Positions 44,258-54,582 of a DNA stretch of 64,000 nt are shown here, piece by piece. A model generated the notes under the pieces. The model did not search any database. It worked only from the letters and a program-made list of their open reading frames with translations, and had not been told where the DNA came from. A program made the position numbers and the translations under genes. Origin of the DNA: Thiohalocapsa halophila. GTDB taxonomy: Bacteria > Pseudomonadota > Gammaproteobacteria > Chromatiales > Chromatiaceae. The first letter of the stretch is position 1. Each line of letters opens with the position of its first letter. The stretch covers positions 25,437-89,436 of the forward strand of contig NZ_NRRV01000016.1 in assembly GCF_016583825.1 (NCBI RefSeq). Reading direction: 5' to 3'.

Positions 44258-45234
44258 GGCGCGTCGGCCGCGGGCTGACCCAGACCCCGCGCCAGGCTGG
44301 CGCCCACCGGCCAATCCGTGCGCAGGGTCAGCAGATGAGCGCCGCGCCTGCGCGCCAGATCGGCCAGTGCTTCGCGGCGCCGACGGAAGCCGCGCTCATA
44401 CCAGGCGCGACGCCCGGCGCTGGTGGTATCCAGCAGCCGACGGCCGCCGCCGAGGAGCACCGGCCAGTACCCGGCCGGCGGCGCGGTCTCTTCGATGGGA
44501 TCATGCACGGCCACGAGGGCCACCTCGCAGCGCTGGCCGAGGCGCCGCAGCCAGTCGTCATTGGCGTCCGTGCCGATATCCGCAAAATCACTGATGACGA
44601 AGACCGTGCCACCGTCTGCCCGCAACCGCAGAAGGCGGTCCACTGCACCCGCGAGCCGGGCGTAACCACCACTACGCGAGCTGGACTGCGGCGAGGCCGC
44701 CAGCGCCCCGAGCAGACCGAGCAGCGCGTGCTGGCGCGGCCGCGGGCGCTGCTCCGCATGCGTCGTCTCATCGAACACCAGGCCACCGACGCGCTCGCCG
44801 CGCTCTACCGCCGCCCAGCCGAGCAGCGCCGCCGCGCGCGCGGCGATGACCGACTTGAAGGCGACGCGGGTTGCAAAACGCATGCTGCTGCGCTGATCCA
44901 CCAGCAGCCAGACGGGGCGCTCGCGCTCCTCTCGGAAGACCTTGACGTGCGCACGCGCCGCGCGGGCGGTGAGGCGCCAATCCATGGCACGCGGATCATC
45001 GCCGGGGACATAGACCCGCGACTCGTCATAGTCCATGCCCGGACCGCGGAAGGGCGAGAGATGGCTGCCGGCACGGGTCGCGAGCACGCGGCCCCGGGTG
45101 GCGAGGCCAAGCCGGCGGGCCTGGGCACGGCAGGCGATGAGCCGCTTGAGGGAAATGTCGACGACGCCGTCAGCGGGCGCGTCGCCGCCGCCGGCCGCCG
45201 GCTGCCTAGGCGGGCTGTGCTGGAAGGCGGACAC
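44254..45234 (-). CDS. DUF58 protein (Bat operon)
   Basis: The 326-residue protein has the DUF58 signature GPGMDYDESRVYVPGDDPRA followed by MDWRLTARA and a VWA-like fold (LLVDQRSSMRF, VFVISDF). It is predicted to work with the preceding MoxR ATPase. Unlike many DUF58 proteins it lacks an obvious N-terminal membrane helix. It starts 59 bases after the moxR stop and overlaps the next gene by four bases. Confidence 0.9.
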   Translation of the reverse strand: MSAFQHSPPRQPAAGGGDAPADGVVDISLKRLIACRAQARRLGLATRGRVLATRAGSHLSPFRGPGMDYDESRVYVPGDDPRAMDWRLTARAARAHVKVFREERERPVWLLVDQRSSMRFATRVAFKSVIAARAAALLGWAAVERGERVGGLVFDETTHAEQRPRPRQHALLGLLGALAASPQSSSRSGGYARLAGAVDRLLRLRADGGTVFVISDFADIGTDANDDWLRRLGQRCEVALVAVHDPIEETAPPAGYWPVLLGGGRRLLDTTSAGRRAWYERGFRRRREALADLARRRGAHLLTLRTDWPVGASLARGLGQPAADAP

Positions 45235-45293
45235 GGGCCGCTGCGAGGACCGGGGTTCCAGAATCGGACTCCAGGAAAAAAATCGGCGTTTCC

Positions 45294-46307
45294 CTAAGGC
45301 ACGGGCACCTTGGCCAGCAGCACCTCGATGAAGCCATCGACGCCGCGGCCCTCCGCCTCTGCCTCATAGTCAAGCAGCAGGCGGTGGCGAAGACAATCCG
45401 GGGCCATCGCCTGTACGTCTTCGGGGATGACGAAGTCGCGCCCGTCGAGCCAGGCCAAGGCCCGGGCACAGCGATCCAGCGCCAAGGTCGCCCGCGGACT
45501 GGCGCCGAAGCGCAGCCAGCCCTCCAGTGCCGCGCTGTAGCGCCCGGGCTCGCGCGTCGCCATCACCAAATGCACCAGATAGTCCTCCAGCTGCGGCGCC
45601 ATGTAGACGCCGAGCACCGCGCGGCGCGCGGCGAATATCTGCGCCTGCGCCACCCGGCGCTGCGCCACGGCGTCCTCGGCTTCCAGCGCTGCGGCGCGGC
45701 TCAGCGCGAGGATGGCCTTCTCGGTGTCCACGTCCGGGTAGTCCACGCGCACATGCAGCAGGAAGCGATCCAGCTGCGCCTCGGGCAATGGGTAGGTGCC
45801 CTCCTGCTCGATCGGATTCTGCGTCGCCATCACCAGGAACAGCCGCGGCAGCTCAAAGGTCTCGCGGCCGACGCTGACTTGGCGCTCGCCCATGGCCTCC
45901 AGGAGTGCGGACTGGACCTTGGCCGGCGCGCGGTTCACCTCGTCCGCCAGCAGTAAGTTGTGGAAGATCGGACCAGGATCGAAGCGAAAAGAGCCATCGG
46001 CTGGCCGATACACCTCGGTGCCCGTGAGGTCCGCAGGCAGCAGGTCGGGCGTGAACTGGATGCGGTGAAAATCCGCCTCGACACCCCCGGCCAAGGTCTT
46101 GATGGCCGTGGTCTTGGCAAGGCCGGGGGCGCCTTCCACCAACAGATGGCCGTCGGCGAGCAGGGCCACCAGCAGGCGGTCCACCAGGGTCTCCTGACCC
46201 AGGATCTGCGCGCGAATGCGCCGGCGCAGCGCGAGCAGCTCCGCGTGCACCAGATCCTCCGGGCCATCGTCGCGCAGGGCCGCTTGCTGGGTCTCATGCA
46301 GGGTCAT
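45294..46307 (-). CDS. MoxR-family AAA+ ATPase
   Basis: The 337-residue AAA+ ATPase has Walker A GAPGLAKTTAIK (about residues 59-70), Walker B LLLADEVNRAP (about 119-129), sensor 1 MATQNPIEQEGTYPLPEAQ and an arginine-rich lid. MoxR proteins act as chaperones in maturation of VWA-containing complexes; here the partners are encoded directly downstream (DUF58, DUF4381, BatA, BatB/C, BatD). It begins 70 bases after the gltX stop on the same strand, so readthrough from gltX is possible. Confidence 0.93.
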   Translation of the reverse strand: MTLHETQQAALRDDGPEDLVHAELLALRRRIRAQILGQETLVDRLLVALLADGHLLVEGAPGLAKTTAIKTLAGGVEADFHRIQFTPDLLPADLTGTEVYRPADGSFRFDPGPIFHNLLLADEVNRAPAKVQSALLEAMGERQVSVGRETFELPRLFLVMATQNPIEQEGTYPLPEAQLDRFLLHVRVDYPDVDTEKAILALSRAAALEAEDAVAQRRVAQAQIFAARRAVLGVYMAPQLEDYLVHLVMATREPGRYSAALEGWLRFGASPRATLALDRCARALAWLDGRDFVIPEDVQAMAPDCLRHRLLLDYEAEAEGRGVDGFIEVLLAKVPVP

Positions 46308-46377
46308 GGCGTGTTGCCCGGGGTGTGGTGTGCGGCCGACGGCGTGTTGAGCGGGGCGTGCGCGCCCAGGGGCGCGC

Positions 46378-47793
46378 TCAGGCCTGGGCGGCGCGGGCGT
46401 CGATGTAGGCGAGCGCCCGATCGATGCGCCGCAAGGTGGCGTCCTTGCCCACCAGGCGCAAGGTGATGTCGATGCCGGGGGATGCCGCCCGGCCGACGAC
46501 GGCGACCCGCAGCGGCTGTGCCACCTTGCCCATATTGAGCCCGAGCGCTTCGGCGACGCGCTCCACCACCCGGTGCAGCTCGGCGTCCTGCCAATCCGCC
46601 AGGGCCAGCATGTCTAGCTCTGCGCGCACACGCTCTAGGGGCTCGCGCGCCACTGGGCGCAGGTGCTTTTTGGCCGCCGCCGGCTCGTAGTCGTCGAAGT
46701 CGCGGTAGCAGAAGGCACTGATCTCGGCGAGCTCTTTCAGGGTCTTGGCGCGTGCCGCCTGCGCCTCGACCACGGCGACCGGGTCCGGGCCGGTGCTCGG
46801 ATCGATGTCCAGGTGGCCCAGGTGCGGGCTCAGCAGGCGGGCGATGTGCTTGGGCTCACCGTGCTGGATGTAGTGCTGGTTCAGCCAGTCGAGCTTGTCG
46901 GTATTGAAGGTGGAGGCGGCCTTGTTGACATCGGTGATGTCGAAGAGCTCGATGAGATCGTCTAGGGAGAAGACCTCCTGGTCGCCATGGGACCAGCCGA
47001 GGCGCACCAGATAGTTGATCAGGGCTTCGGGCAGGTAGCCCAGGTCCCGGTACGCCACCACGCTGACGGCGCCGTGGCGTTTGGATAGCCGCGTGCCGTC
47101 GGCGCCCAGGATCATGGGTACATGGGCATAGCGCGGCGTCTCAAAGCCCAGCGCCGTCATGATGTTCATCTGCCGCGGGGTGTTGTTGACGTGGTCGTCG
47201 CCCCGGATCACGTGGGTGATGCCCATGTCCGCATCGTCCACGACCACGGTCAGATTGTAGGTGGGCGAGCCGTCGCTGCGGCGCAGGATGAGATCGTCCA
47301 GCTCGTCGTTGGCGAAGGGGATGCGCCCGCGGATCAGGTCGTCCACCACCACGGCGCCGTCCACGGGGTTGCGAAAGCGCACCACATGGGGCTGCTCGGG
47401 ATCCACCTGACGGGTCCGGCAGTGGCCGTCGTAGCGGGGCTTTTGCTTGGCGGCCATCTGCATGTCGCGGATGCGCTCCAGGCGCTCCTTGGGGCAGTCG
47501 CAGCGATAGGCCAGGCCGCGGTCCAGCAGCTCGTCGATAACGGCATTGTATCGCTCGAAGCGCTCCGTCTGATAGAACGGGCCTTCGTCGTAGTCGAGTC
47601 CGAGCCAGCTCATGCCCTCGAGAATGGCGTTCACCGATTCCGCCGTGGAGCGCTCCAGGTCGGTGTCTTCGATGCGCAGCACGAACTCACCACCATGATG
47701 GCGGGCGAACAGGTAACAAAAGAGCGCGGTGCGCGCGCCGCCGACATGGAGAAAGCCCGTGGGCGAAGGAGCGAAGCGGGTACGGACGGTCAT
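46378..47793 (-). CDS. gltX: Glutamate--tRNA ligase GltX
   Basis: GltX charges tRNA-Glu (and may be discriminating or not). The 471-residue protein has the HIGH-like signature [13 protein letters not shown] (residues 6-18), the zinc-region CDCPKERLE, the KMSKS-like LSKRHGA and the C-terminal anticodon-binding helices. The annotated start is ATG 47793; the frame runs on upstream because a hexamer repeat codes for Arg-Pro repeats, which is not homologous. No strong Shine-Dalgarno sequence precedes the ATG. Confidence 0.96.
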   Translation of the reverse strand: MTVRTRFAPSPTGFLHVGGARTALFCYLFARHHGGEFVLRIEDTDLERSTAESVNAILEGMSWLGLDYDEGPFYQTERFERYNAVIDELLDRGLAYRCDCPKERLERIRDMQMAAKQKPRYDGHCRTRQVDPEQPHVVRFRNPVDGAVVVDDLIRGRIPFANDELDDLILRRSDGSPTYNLTVVVDDADMGITHVIRGDDHVNNTPRQMNIMTALGFETPRYAHVPMILGADGTRLSKRHGAVSVVAYRDLGYLPEALINYLVRLGWSHGDQEVFSLDDLIELFDITDVNKAASTFNTDKLDWLNQHYIQHGEPKHIARLLSPHLGHLDIDPSTGPDPVAVVEAQAARAKTLKELAEISAFCYRDFDDYEPAAAKKHLRPVAREPLERVRAELDMLALADWQDAELHRVVERVAEALGLNMGKVAQPLRVAVVGRAASPGIDITLRLVGKDATLRRIDRALAYIDARAAQA

Positions 47794-47815
47794 GCTGGTT
47801 GCTGGTGAGCTTGAG

Positions 47816-47863
47816 CTGGGTCTGGGTCTGGGTCTGGGTCTGGGTCTGGGTCTGGGGCTGGGT
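47816..47863. repeat. Hexamer tandem array upstream of gltX
   Basis: Eight tandem 6-base units (CTGGGT, one CTGGGG) run from 47816 to 47863. They lie 23-70 bases upstream of the gltX start, on the transcribed 5' side, and within the 417-base divergent gap between gltX and the propeller-protein gene. Hexamers keep frame and could be polymorphic in number. Nothing else was recognised in the rest of the gap. Confidence 0.9.
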
Positions 47864-48210
47864 CTGAATCCGGGTCTGCGGCGGCGCTTGGGACCGGACC
47901 GGCGCTTACGGCCTGCGACCGGGGCCGTCAATGCCCGTGGGCGCGGACCATGGTGTGCGCCCTGCGCTGGCGCGGCATTCTATCAGAGCCGGGTACCCTT
48001 GCCGCCGGCCTCGGCAACCGCTACATGCCTTGCGCCCGCCACGGCACAGCCGCCCGCTCGGCCCGGCGCGCTGGTGCGGCGCCCGCTCGCGGCCCCTGCG
48101 ATAATGCGCGGTGGTGCGTGCGCATCCACTCGCCCCCGCGCCGTCGAGCGCCGCCGCCGCGCATGCACGCCGGACACCCACGACTCACCCATCTGCACCG
48201 AGGACAACCC

Positions 48211-49266
48211 ATGAACACCAACCGTACGCTGGCCCTGGTCCTGGTGGCCGTTGGGCTGCTGCTGATCATCGCAGGCCCTCTGCTGCCCGGCGGCGAGCGC
48301 GCGGTCGTCAACGACCCGCCGCGCACCGGCCATGTCACGGATCTCGCGCGGGCCGACGACGGCTCCATCCTCGCCGGCACCCAGGACGGGGAGCTGTGGC
48401 GCCTCACCGACGGTGCTTGGAGACGCGTCGATGTCGACCTGGGCAACCAGCCCGTCACCGCGTTGGCGGCGGATCTATCCGGCGATCCGAGCGAAGGTCC
48501 CATCGGCACCGGCGGCGGCCTGGTGAACGCGCCGAGCGGCCTGCCGCCGGTAGCGGTGCGCGCCAGCGACGAAGCCGCCACCGCCAACGGATTGGTGGTG
48601 GCCACGGGCAACGGCCTGCTGATAGAGGGACAAAACGACTGGCGGCGCGCCCTCCAAGGCGTGCATGTCTATCGCCTGGAGCCACAGGCCGTCGACGGCG
48701 CCGATTACTTGCATGCCGGCACCGTCGACGCCGGTGTCTTCACGGCCGCGGTGGCAGATCTCGCGAGCTGGGCGCCAAACAGCGACGGGCTGCCGCAGCA
48801 GGGCAATGTGTTCAGCTTCGTCGTCACGGCGGCAAACCGGCTCATCGCCGGCACCAGCAAGGGCCTGTACTGGCAGGCGGCACCCATGCAGCCCTGGCAG
48901 CAGCTCAAGGTGGGGCTGGAGCAAAGCCGCATGCTGTCGCTGCACCTCGAGCCCCCGGACGACGGCTCGCAGCGGCTGTGGATCGGTAGCGACGACGGGC
49001 TCTTCAGCGTCGAGCTGACCGAGGACGACGCCGGCCTCCAGGCCAACACTTTCGCCGCCCCCGCCGCCGGCCCCGATGCCGGACTGCGGTATGGCGTCAG
49101 CTGGATCGTTCCCTTCGACGAGGGCGTCATGTTCAGCGCAGGCGGCGTGTACCAATTCGGGGACTTCGGCCTACCGGGCTGGTACTGGATCTCGCTGCTC
49201 GGCGTGGTGCTGTTGTTGCTCGGCGGCTGGCTCTTGCCGGCACACCGCGGCAGCGCCGGCGCTTAG
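48211..49266 (+). CDS. Membrane-anchored beta-propeller-like protein
   Basis: The 351-residue protein has an N-terminal membrane helix (about residues 7-25) and a C-terminal one (WYWISLLGVVLLLLGGWLL). Between them are repeated blade-like strands with GS/TxDGEL and GTSKGLYW phrases, such as SILAGTQDGELWRLTDGAW, LIAGTSKGLYWQAAP and LWIGSDDGLFSVELTED. This suggests a periplasmic WD/YVTN-type propeller of sensor or scaffold kind. No specific family is recognised. GAGGACA lies nine bases upstream of the ATG. Confidence 0.7.
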   Translation: MNTNRTLALVLVAVGLLLIIAGPLLPGGERAVVNDPPRTGHVTDLARADDGSILAGTQDGELWRLTDGAWRRVDVDLGNQPVTALAADLSGDPSEGPIGTGGGLVNAPSGLPPVAVRASDEAATANGLVVATGNGLLIEGQNDWRRALQGVHVYRLEPQAVDGADYLHAGTVDAGVFTAAVADLASWAPNSDGLPQQGNVFSFVVTAANRLIAGTSKGLYWQAAPMQPWQQLKVGLEQSRMLSLHLEPPDDGSQRLWIGSDDGLFSVELTEDDAGLQANTFAAPAAGPDAGLRYGVSWIVPFDEGVMFSAGGVYQFGDFGLPGWYWISLLGVVLLLLGGWLLPAHRGSAGA

Positions 49267-49394
49267 GGCCGGCGCTGGCCGCAGCATCCGCACCGGCTCG
49301 CCGTCGGCCGCGCCGCGCCGCCAGAGAGCCGGCGCGGCATCCGGTGGCGAGCGCTAAGACGAGGGTTTAGACTCACGCGCTTACGCAGTGCAAA

Positions 49395-49432
49395 GAAACC
49401 GGCGCAATGCCGCGAAACCGGCGCAATGCCGC
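49395..49432 (+). repeat. Two 19-base direct repeats upstream of acs
   Basis: GAAACCGGCGCAATGCCGC occurs twice in perfect tandem (49395-49413, 49414-49432), ending 41 bases before the acs ATG. A copy with one mismatch lies at 59324-59342, 37 bases before another ATG. It could be a regulator-binding or RNA-leader element. Confidence 0.75.
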
Positions 49433-49473
49433 CGGTCGTCATCCCACCGCAGAACGCCCGAGGAGCCCCCACC

Positions 49474-51420
49474 ATGTCCGACACGAAAATCTACGAAGTC
49501 CCCGCCGACATCGCCGCAAAGGCGCACATCGACGAAGAGCGCTATCGCACCATGTACCAGCGCTCAGTGGACGACCCGGAGGGGTTCTGGGCCGAGTATG
49601 CCGATGAGTTCGTCACCTGGTTCAAGAAGTGGGACCGGGTCATGGATTACAGCTACGACGTCGACAACCTCTACATTCGGTGGTTCGAGGGCGGCAAGCT
49701 CAACGTCGCCTACAACTGCCTGGACCGCCATCTCGACAGCCGCGGCGACCAGACCGCCATCATCTGGGAAGGCGACAACCCGGAAGAGGACAAGCACATC
49801 ACCTATCGCGAGCTGCATGCAGAGGTCTGCAAGCTCGCCAACGCGATGAAGGCGCGCGGGGTGCAGAAGGGCGATCGGGTGTGCATCTACCTGCCCATGA
49901 TCCCCGAGGCCGCGGTGGCCATGCTCGCCTGCAACCGCATCGGTGCAGTGCATTCCATCGTCTTCGGCGGCTTCTCGCCGGACTCCCTGCGCGATCGCAT
50001 CCAGGACTCCGAGTGCCGACTCCTCGTCACCGCCGACGAGAGTGTCCGCGGCGGACGCAACGTGCCGCTCAAGAAGAACGCCGATCAGGCCCTCGCCGAG
50101 TGCCCGAGCATCGACACCTGCATCGTCGTCAAGCGCACCGGCGGCGATGTAGCCTGGACCGATGGCCGTGACATCTGGTATCACGAGGCCCTCGCCGCGG
50201 CGGACGAGCAATGTGAGCCCGAGCCGATGGACGCGGAGGATCCGCTGTTCATCCTCTACACCTCCGGCTCCACGGGCAAGCCGAAGGGCGTGCTGCACAC
50301 CACCGGCGGCTACCTGGTCTTCGCGGCCATGACCCACAAGTACACCTTCGACTACCAGGACGGAGAGGTCTACTGGTGCACCGCGGACGTCGGCTGGGTC
50401 ACCGGGCACACCTACATCGTTTATGGGCCGCTGGCCAACGGTGCCATCACGCTGATGTTCGAGGGTATCCCCACCTACCCGGACGTGTCGCGCTTCTGGC
50501 AGGTAGTGGACAAGCACAATGTCGCCACTTTCTACACCGCGCCCACCGCGATACGCTCGCTGATGCGCGCCGGCGAGGAGCCGGTGAAGCAGACCTCGCG
50601 CAAGAGTCTGCGCATCCTCGGCTCCGTCGGCGAGCCCATCAATCCCGAAGCCTGGGAGTGGTATCACAACGTCGTCGGCGACGGCCGCTGCCCCATCGTC
50701 GACACTTGGTGGCAAACCGAAACCGGGGGCCACCTGATTACCGCCCTGCCCGGCGCCACGGCCCTCAAGCCCGGCTCGGCGACGCGGCCGTTCTTCGGCG
50801 TGGTGCCGGCGCTGGTGGACCCGGCCGAGGGTACGCTGCTGGAGGGCGCCGCAGAGGGCGCGCTGGTGATCACCCGGCCCTGGCCCGCACAGATGCGCTC
50901 CGTCTACGGTGATCATCAGCGCTTCGTCGATACCTATTTCAAGCAGTATCCGGGCCATTACTTCTCCGGCGACGGCGCCCGCCGCGACGAGGACGGCTAC
51001 TACTGGATCACCGGGCGCATCGACGACGTGCTGAACGTCTCCGGCCACCGCCTCGGCACCGCCGAGGTCGAGTCCGCGCTGGTGCTGCATGACGCGGTCG
51101 CCGAAGCCGCCGTCGTCGGCTATCCGCACGACATCAAAGGCCAGGGCATCTATGCCTATGTCACCGTCATGGCCGGTGTCGATCCCAGCGACGACCTGAA
51201 GAAGGAGCTGGTGAAGCTGGTGCGCACGGAGATCGGGCCCATCGCCGGCATCGATATCATTCAGTGGGCGCCGGGCCTGCCGAAGACGCGCTCCGGCAAG
51301 ATCATGCGCCGCATCCTGCGCAAGATCGCCGCCAACGAGGTGGACAGCCTGGGCGATACCTCCACGCTGGCGGACCCGACGGTCGTTGATGACCTCATCG
51401 AGAACCGCGCCAACCTTTAA
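49474..51420 (+). CDS. acs: Acetyl-CoA synthetase Acs
   Basis: Acs ligates acetate and CoA through an acetyl-AMP intermediate. The 648-residue protein has the AMP-binding motif [11 protein letters not shown], the A5-type WWQTETGGH, the hinge region [21 protein letters not shown] and the acetylation-controlled lysine motif [15 protein letters not shown]. The length is typical (652 in E. coli). GAGGAGCC lies just upstream of ATG 49474. Two tandem 19-base repeats are 41-79 bases upstream. It stands alone between the propeller protein and the NYN gene. Confidence 0.96.
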   Translation: MSDTKIYEVPADIAAKAHIDEERYRTMYQRSVDDPEGFWAEYADEFVTWFKKWDRVMDYSYDVDNLYIRWFEGGKLNVAYNCLDRHLDSRGDQTAIIWEGDNPEEDKHITYRELHAEVCKLANAMKARGVQKGDRVCIYLPMIPEAAVAMLACNRIGAVHSIVFGGFSPDSLRDRIQDSECRLLVTADESVRGGRNVPLKKNADQALAECPSIDTCIVVKRTGGDVAWTDGRDIWYHEALAAADEQCEPEPMDAEDPLFILYTSGSTGKPKGVLHTTGGYLVFAAMTHKYTFDYQDGEVYWCTADVGWVTGHTYIVYGPLANGAITLMFEGIPTYPDVSRFWQVVDKHNVATFYTAPTAIRSLMRAGEEPVKQTSRKSLRILGSVGEPINPEAWEWYHNVVGDGRCPIVDTWWQTETGGHLITALPGATALKPGSATRPFFGVVPALVDPAEGTLLEGAAEGALVITRPWPAQMRSVYGDHQRFVDTYFKQYPGHYFSGDGARRDEDGYYWITGRIDDVLNVSGHRLGTAEVESALVLHDAVAEAAVVGYPHDIKGQGIYAYVTVMAGVDPSDDLKKELVKLVRTEIGPIAGIDIIQWAPGLPKTRSGKIMRRILRKIAANEVDSLGDTSTLADPTVVDDLIENRANL

Positions 51421-51720
51421 CGCCGCCCGACGGCGGAGGCACCGCCGGCCGGCGCCGCCGGCCGGCGCCAGCGCCAGGCTCACCGCCAGGCCCCGGGTGA
51501 GACCCCGGCGTGAAACCCCGGCGTGAGAACGGGCCACGCGGCGCGGCAGCCGTCCCTCGCCATCACCAGAGTCGCTTCGCGTCTGCGGCATCCAGCCCGA
51601 GCGCAGTCGCAATCGCCGCTCGGGAGCGGCTATTTTCATTACTGCCCACGCGCTCTACCCGGGACGCCGGCGGCCGCGGAGCGAGAAGCCGCGCCGGCCG
51701 GTGGCCGCTGCTTTGTCGAC

Positions 51721-52587
51721 ATGAGCGCAGCAATGCCACAGGAGCCCCCAGTCTTGCCATCCCTGCCGAGAGTCGGTGTCTATGTCGACGCCGAGAACAT
51801 CCGCTACAACGGCGGCTACCAGATGCGCTACGACGTGCTGCGCAACTTCGCTGCGCGTCAAGACGGCATCCTGCAACGTCTCAATACCTATATCGCCTAC
51901 GACGCACAGCGCGCCGATGAAGATCCCGAGTACAAAAAGAAGTCCCGCGCCTATCAGCAAATGGTCCGTGATTTTGGCTGGAAGATCACCGTCAAGCACG
52001 TCCGACGCTACACCGACGAGGCCGGGAACGTTTCCACCAAGGCCAATGCGGATCTCGACATGGCCGTCGACGCCATGCTGCAAGCCGAGAAGCTGGAGCA
52101 GGTCATCCTGGTCACCGGCGACGGCGACTTCCTGCAAGTGGTCGACGCCTTGCAAAACCGCGGCTGCCGCGTCGAGCTTATCGGCTTCAAGAACGTGTCC
52201 AGGCAGTTGCAGCAAGAGGCCGATGCCTTCTGGTCGGGCTTTCTGATTCCCGATCTCTTACCCGTCTCCTACGAGCCCCGCAACGAATGGGGCAAGCCCG
52301 GCTCTTGTGTTCGCGGTGTCTGCACCAAGTGGTTCCCGGATAAAGGTTACGGCTTTTTGCGCTTCATGAGCCACATTTCGCCGAATCTGTGGACGGTCGA
52401 TCCGCGCGATCCTACCTCGCCTTACGTCAGTGTGTTCTGCCACGCCAACGAGGTCGCCGAGGACGTCAGCGAAGACATGCTGCTGAACCGCGAGACCATC
52501 CTCGAGTTTTACCTCGCCGAGAGCGAGCAGAAAGACAATGGACTGGTGGCACAGAACGTGCGGCTCGCGTTCGGCATCAATCGCTGA
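51721..52587 (+). CDS. NYN (LabA-like) protein with cold-shock-like C-terminus
   Basis: The 288-residue protein has an N-terminal NYN/PIN-type domain with four acidic sites: VGVYVDAENIRYN (Asp/Glu near 22-24), KANADLDMAVDAM (Asp near 115) and VTGDGDFLQVVDAL (Asp near 135). This is the pattern of LabA/DUF88 nucleases. The C-terminal half has CTKWFPDKGYGFLRFM, which resembles the RNP1 strand of a cold-shock domain (KWFNxxKGFGFI). Together these suggest an RNA nuclease or RNA-binding protein. ATG 51733 is an alternative start. It precedes pilB by 224 bases. Confidence 0.8.
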   Translation: MSAAMPQEPPVLPSLPRVGVYVDAENIRYNGGYQMRYDVLRNFAARQDGILQRLNTYIAYDAQRADEDPEYKKKSRAYQQMVRDFGWKITVKHVRRYTDEAGNVSTKANADLDMAVDAMLQAEKLEQVILVTGDGDFLQVVDALQNRGCRVELIGFKNVSRQLQQEADAFWSGFLIPDLLPVSYEPRNEWGKPGSCVRGVCTKWFPDKGYGFLRFMSHISPNLWTVDPRDPTSPYVSVFCHANEVAEDVSEDMLLNRETILEFYLAESEQKDNGLVAQNVRLAFGINR

Positions 52588-52811
52588 AGCGCGAACGACA
52601 GCGCACTTCGAAGCCCGACGAACGGACTAAACTCAAGGTTGGACGGCGCCCCGCCTCAGCGCGCCGACGACCCGCCGGGTTGTGGGGCGCTTGGTCGCAG
52701 GCTCGGCCGGCGAGTAGCTTGGGGCGCCGGCCCGGCGGCCGCGACCGCCATGGGCGGCTCGCGCCATACCCAGGCTGCGATCCAATGAGGACGGCCCAAC
52801 GAGGATCCTGA

Positions 52812-54530
52812 ATGTCCACCGAACAGGCTCAGATCCTGCCCACCGGCTTGGCCAGGCGCCTGGTGCGCGACAAGCTGCTGACCGAGCAGCAGGCGCGCAA
52901 CGCACATATCGAATGCACCCGCCGGCGCCAGCCGCTGATTCAATACCTGGTCTCGGAGAAGGTCGTGGACAGCCGCAGCATCGCCGCTGCGGCCTCGCAG
53001 GAGTTCGGCGTGCCACTGCTGGACCTCGACGCCCTAGACCGCCAGGCCCTGCCGTTCGCGTTGGTGGACGAGAAGCTGATCCGCAAGCACCGCGTGCTGC
53101 CGATCCACAAGCGCGGCAACCGACTGTTCCTGGCGGTGTCCGATCCCACCAACGACCGCGCCCTCGACGAGATCCGCTTCAACACCGGTCTGGCCACGGA
53201 TCCCATTTTGGTGGAGGAAGCCAAGCTCGCCGCCGCCATCGATCAGGCGATCGATGCCCAGGACACCTCGATGACGGACCTCATGGATGCGGACCTGGAC
53301 AACCTCGACATCGCCCATGACGATGAAGCCGGCGCCGGTGGCGACGACTCCGACCTCAACGTGGACGACGCGCCCGTGGTGCGCTACGTCAACAAGGTGC
53401 TGGTGGATGCCATCGCCGCGTCGGCATCGGACATCCACTTCGAGCCCTATGAAAAATTCTTCCGCATCCGCTACCGCCAAGACGGCATGCTGCGGGAGGT
53501 GGCCAATCCGCCCGTCAGCATCGCCTCGCGACTGGTGGCCCGGCTCAAGGTCATGTCGCGGATGAACATCGCCGAGCGGCGCGTGCCCCAGGACGGGCGC
53601 ATCAAGCTCAAGCTGAGCCGCACCCGCGACATCGATTTTCGCGTCAACACCCTGCCGACGCTCTACGGCGAGAAAGTCGTCCTGCGGATTTTGGACTCTA
53701 GTGCCGCCAACGTCGGCATCGACGAGCTCGGCATGGAGCCGGAGCAAAAGACCGCCTTCCTGCAATGCATCAAGAAGCCCTATGGGATGGTCCTGGTCAC
53801 GGGTCCCACGGGCTCCGGCAAGACCGTATCCCTGTACTCGGCCCTCAACATCCTTAACGCGGCCGACATCAACATCTCGACCGTCGAGGATCCGGTGGAG
53901 ATCCAGGTACCCGGCATCAACCAGGTGAGCATGAACCCGAAGACGGGCATGACCTTCGCCGCCGCCCTGCGCGCCTTTCTCCGCCAGGATCCGGACATCG
54001 TCATGGTGGGCGAGATCCGCGACCTGGAAACCGCCGAGATCGCCGTCAAGGCCGCCCAGACGGGCCACCTGGTGCTGTCCACGCTGCATACCAACGACGC
54101 CCCCCAATGCCTGACCCGTTTGGCCAACATGGGCGTGCCGCCGTTCAACATTGCCTCGTCCGTGCTGCTGATCATGGCGCAGCGCCTGGCGCGCCGGCTC
54201 TGTCCCCACTGCCGCGAAGAGGATGACCTGCCGCGGGAGGCGCTCATGGAAGAGGGCTTCACCGAGGCGGAGATCGCCGAAGGCATCACCGTCTACAAGG
54301 CTATCGGCTGCGACCGCTGCGTGGACGGCTACAAAGGCCGCGTGGGCATTTTCCAGGTGATCAAGGTGTCGGAGGAAATGGGCCGGCTCATCATGGAGGG
54401 CGGCAACTCCATCCAGCTCGCGGATCAGGCGGACAAGGAAGGCTATGCCGACCTGCGCCGGGCCGGTCTGCGCAAGGTCAAGGCCGGCGTTACCAGCCTG
54501 TTGGAGCTGAATCGCGTCACCAAGGACTAA
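52812..54530 (+). CDS. pilB: Type IV pilus assembly ATPase PilB
   Basis: PilB is the hexameric cytoplasmic ATPase that powers pilus extension. The 572-residue protein has an N-terminal MshEN-type domain (residues 1-150) and an ATPase domain with Walker A GPTGSGKT (331-338), Asp box AND STVEDPVEIQ, Walker B PDIVMVGEIRD and His box HLVLSTLHTNDAP. A C-terminal zinc-binding tetracysteine is visible (CPHC and CDRC). The ATG follows GAGGATCC. pilC and pilD follow at 52 and 46 bases. Confidence 0.96.
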   Translation: MSTEQAQILPTGLARRLVRDKLLTEQQARNAHIECTRRRQPLIQYLVSEKVVDSRSIAAAASQEFGVPLLDLDALDRQALPFALVDEKLIRKHRVLPIHKRGNRLFLAVSDPTNDRALDEIRFNTGLATDPILVEEAKLAAAIDQAIDAQDTSMTDLMDADLDNLDIAHDDEAGAGGDDSDLNVDDAPVVRYVNKVLVDAIAASASDIHFEPYEKFFRIRYRQDGMLREVANPPVSIASRLVARLKVMSRMNIAERRVPQDGRIKLKLSRTRDIDFRVNTLPTLYGEKVVLRILDSSAANVGIDELGMEPEQKTAFLQCIKKPYGMVLVTGPTGSGKTVSLYSALNILNAADINISTVEDPVEIQVPGINQVSMNPKTGMTFAAALRAFLRQDPDIVMVGEIRDLETAEIAVKAAQTGHLVLSTLHTNDAPQCLTRLANMGVPPFNIASSVLLIMAQRLARRLCPHCREEDDLPREALMEEGFTEAEIAEGITVYKAIGCDRCVDGYKGRVGIFQVIKVSEEMGRLIMEGGNSIQLADQADKEGYADLRRAGLRKVKAGVTSLLELNRVTKD

Positions 54531-54582
54531 GCCCAGTGCCGAGCATCCAGCTTTTCACAACCCAGCCCCCGAAGCAGCACTA

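Noticed and set aside
47794..47931. N-terminal extension of GltX with Arg-Pro repeats
   Set aside because: It comes from the in-frame hexamer array; GltX homology starts at ATG 47793.
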